A stretch of 64,000 bases of DNA from positions 1,426,001-1,490,000 of the forward strand of contig JADJBK010000006.1 of the NCBI GenBank assembly GCA_016703745.1, in the 5' to 3' direction. The position numbers and the translations under genes are program-made. The notes under the pieces are model-generated. The model was not told the DNA's origin, ran no database searches, and saw nothing but the letters and a program-made list of their open reading frames with translations. Of the stretch, positions 62,291 through 64,000 are shown piece by piece; positions within the stretch are counted from its first letter, which is position 1; every line of letters starts with the position of its first letter. The stretch is from Nitrosomonas sp. GTDB taxonomy: Bacteria; Pseudomonadota; Gammaproteobacteria; Burkholderiales; Nitrosomonadaceae.

Positions 62291-63682
62291 TCACTTTTGC
62301 AGTGTTTGCAGTTCAGGTAGCGGATGTTGTTGCAACAATTCAGCGGCCAACTGGCTCTCGCAATCATAGTCGTAGGCAAAACGCAGCACCGATACCATCC
62401 ATTTGCAAGCGAGTCCGGGATCAAATTGTTGTTGTACCCGCGCCCACAGCTGGTGATACTGTGGCGTTGGCAACAGATCATCCCGCAGCCGGGAAAAGCG
62501 AAAGGCTTGTGGCTTTGCCGCCAATGCATGAATCACATGACGGTAATCGATGCGCCGGGCGCGTCCTTCTGGCGCTTTCGGATACGCGCGCGGTAAGGTA
62601 ATGACCGGTGTTTGGCCGACAAAGCATTCCAGACGATCGTGATAGAGATGAACCCGGATGTTCTCGCCAATGAGTCTGGATGGCACACTGTAGAGTCCCC
62701 GTTTGACCGCTATGGTGCTACTGGTGGTCACTTTGACGGTCAGTTCACTGAAGTCCATGAAGCGGTAGCGTGGCAGTGGCTGGAGATGCGATTGCTCTTC
62801 CGCCAATCGCCCCCTGCAGCGCAGATTGAGCTTATCGACGATCCGTTCAAGAAAACGGCGGTAGGCGCCCACACTTTCGAAATCCGCAGATCCCCGCAGT
62901 TTGATCGCCTGCTCAATCCGGTGTTTGAGCGAACCATGGGCATTTTCTACGGCGCCATTTTCATGGCTGACGCCCAGGTTATTGACCGTAGGCTTCATGC
63001 CATAGTGTTGACACAGCGCCGCATAAGATTGCGTGAGTTCTTGTTTTTGGCTCGCATTGACGTATGCGGCACTCAGGCTGTCGGTGCGATGTTCCCTGGG
63101 CACGCCGCCCAGTTTATGCAAGGCGGTCTGCAATCCATCGGCCAACGCACTATAACTTTCCCCGCCCCGGATGATATGAACAGCACGCCAATGACTATAA
63201 GCCAGACGAAACTGATACAGCAGGTGATCAAATGGTTTGCCTGCAATCGTAATTGCCGTACGCGGCCAGGTAAAATCGGACAACCCCTGGTGCCCGGCAG
63301 GTACCGACTGGCAAAACATGACCGCCTTACCGGGACCTTGCGTTGCCCGCCAGTGTTTTACACGGCGCTGCAAGCTTCTGAGCAATTTCTCCGGGTATTG
63401 GCCGGGATATCGATCATCCAGGTACTCCCAAAGCGTAGTCCCGGTCAGTTCAGGTTCCCTGTGCAGCAATGGAATCAATTCGGTCTCCCAAACCAGCTCA
63501 AAAGGATCCTGGCGCGTGCGCCATTGCCGTTGCGACTTCTCCACCCGCACACCCTTCTCAATCCTGCGGCCACTGCGGATACTTACCCCCGCTTTCGCAG
63601 CCGCTGTCTCCTGACCATGCCCTATCTGACGATTCTTCATATAAATAGCTTCCTGTTGATGAGTGATATGTTTTCCAGGCAA
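62291..63682 (-). CDS. IstA, IS21 transposase, with an early stop
   Basis: 463 residues from the ATG at 63682. HTH-type N-terminal region, then DDE core: SDFTWPRTAITIAGKPFDHLLYQ, REHRTDSLSAAYVNAS and NGAVENAHGSLKHRIEQ. A TGA at 62291-62293 ends it after LQTLQK, but the same frame continues as FLRQHAPQPDIPIKQH to a stop at 62162-62164 that overlaps the istB start, as normal for IS21. A single C-to-T change (CGA to TGA) would explain the early stop; about 43 C-terminal codons are lost. Whether the shortened protein works is unknown. Confidence 0.85.
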   Translation of the reverse strand: MPGKHITHQQEAIYMKNRQIGHGQETAAAKAGVSIRSGRRIEKGVRVEKSQRQWRTRQDPFELVWETELIPLLHREPELTGTTLWEYLDDRYPGQYPEKLLRSLQRRVKHWRATQGPGKAVMFCQSVPAGHQGLSDFTWPRTAITIAGKPFDHLLYQFRLAYSHWRAVHIIRGGESYSALADGLQTALHKLGGVPREHRTDSLSAAYVNASQKQELTQSYAALCQHYGMKPTVNNLGVSHENGAVENAHGSLKHRIEQAIKLRGSADFESVGAYRRFLERIVDKLNLRCRGRLAEEQSHLQPLPRYRFMDFSELTVKVTTSSTIAVKRGLYSVPSRLIGENIRVHLYHDRLECFVGQTPVITLPRAYPKAPEGRARRIDYRHVIHALAAKPQAFRFSRLRDDLLPTPQYHQLWARVQQQFDPGLACKWMVSVLRFAYDYDCESQLAAELLQQHPLPELQTLQK

Positions 63683-63789
63683 GTTCTTTCTCCTTATATA
63701 GAAAAGAACTCATACTGATACTTTCACTCAACCGGTCAAGATAATTGTCGTCAGACCGGACAGGTTAATTGTCGTCTAATAGTGCTTTG

Positions 63790-64000
63790 ATTCACCACAG
63801 CGACAAGGGCTCCCAGTATGTCTCTATCCGTTATACGGAGCGACTTGCCGAGGCTGGAATAGAGCCGTCGGTTGGCAGTAAAGGAGATAGCTACGACAAC
63901 GCACTGGCCGAAACGATCAACGGGCTTTACAAGACTGAATTGATTCATAAGCAAGGGCCTTGGAAAAACAGGGAATCCGTTGAATTGGCGACGTTGAACT
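63790..64000 (+). pseudogene. IS3-family OrfB transposase, C-terminal part (runs off the window)
   Basis: Continues the frame of the piece at 60760: IHHSDKGSQYVSIRYTERL has the second catalytic aspartate, and NALAETINGLYKTELIH has the glutamate. It runs past the window end. The join with the first part across one copy of GTGCTTTG is exact. Confidence 0.9.

Larger units (their letters stand above)
61381..63781 (-). mobile_element. IS21-family element inserted in an IS3 transposase
   Basis: 2401 bp between two copies of GTGCTTTG (61373-61380 and 63782-63789), an 8-bp target duplication. Removing the element and one copy restores ELGALIHHSDKG in OrfB. Both ends carry repeated GACGACAATTA and GGCCGGTTGAG/GACCGGTTGAG type subrepeats. 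It carries istA and istB on the minus strand; both reading frames are damaged. Confidence 0.93.

Overview
The window looks like chromosomal DNA of a betaproteobacterium, most likely Nitrosomonas or a close relative. This is inferred from gene content, gene order and the style of the proteins; there is no rRNA gene here to confirm it. Core genes are long, intact and tightly packed, often with ATGA start/stop overlaps. The stretches at 37.6-44 kb and 58.4-64 kb are accessory DNA full of nested insertion sequences and broken genes.

Layout: (1) 1-9 kb, cell envelope and housekeeping: start of an ABC-F ATPase, ybgC-tolQRAB-pal-cpoB, queE-queC (queuosine), folB, plsY, tsaD. (2) 9-20 kb: a methyltransferase with a regulatory domain, a secreted BNR-repeat protein, a small secreted protein, a three-gene HME-RND metal efflux operon, and a lipoprotein of unknown function. 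(3) 20-26.6 kb: priA-mutS, a decayed partial copy of pstB, an HxlR regulator divergent from a pirin. (4) 26.7-36.7 kb, minus strand: a DUF3179 gene cut by one in-frame amber codon, pstSCAB, a DUF547 gene, a membrane TVP38 domain fused to a disulfide oxidoreductase, a radical SAM enzyme, an AS3MT-like arsenite methyltransferase (ArsM) and a glycosyltransferase. The last five may form an uncharacterised arsenic (organoarsenical) pathway. (5) 37.2 kb: a secreted peptide with eight Asn-Pro-Cys repeats; the gene after it is cut by an IS66 element.

(6) 37.6-44 kb: IS66 carrying an IS5-type insertion, a 36-bp-arm palindrome, remnants of a defence-type AAA ATPase and of a RhuM protein, a second IS5 copy, a solo IS21 end, a DUF4112 gene, a decayed IS5 end, a fluoride channel with a DUF190 protein, and an apaH remnant. 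(7) 44-51.2 kb, minus strand: acyltransferase, PfkB kinase, and the glycine cleavage genes gcvT-gcvH-gcvPA-tpx-gcvPB behind a tandem glycine riboswitch; tpx lies inside the operon. (8) 51.5-58.3 kb, minus strand: a small secreted protein and the flagellar block flhB-flhA-flhF-flhG-fliA. (9) 58.4-64 kb: IS3 and IS66 remnants, a 214-bp MITE-like element abutting a truncated fecR, a RelE/RHH toxin-antitoxin pair, and an IS3-family transposase split by an IS21-family element with an 8-bp target duplication.

No tRNA, rRNA or CRISPR array was seen. All family assignments come from reading motifs; no database search was run.
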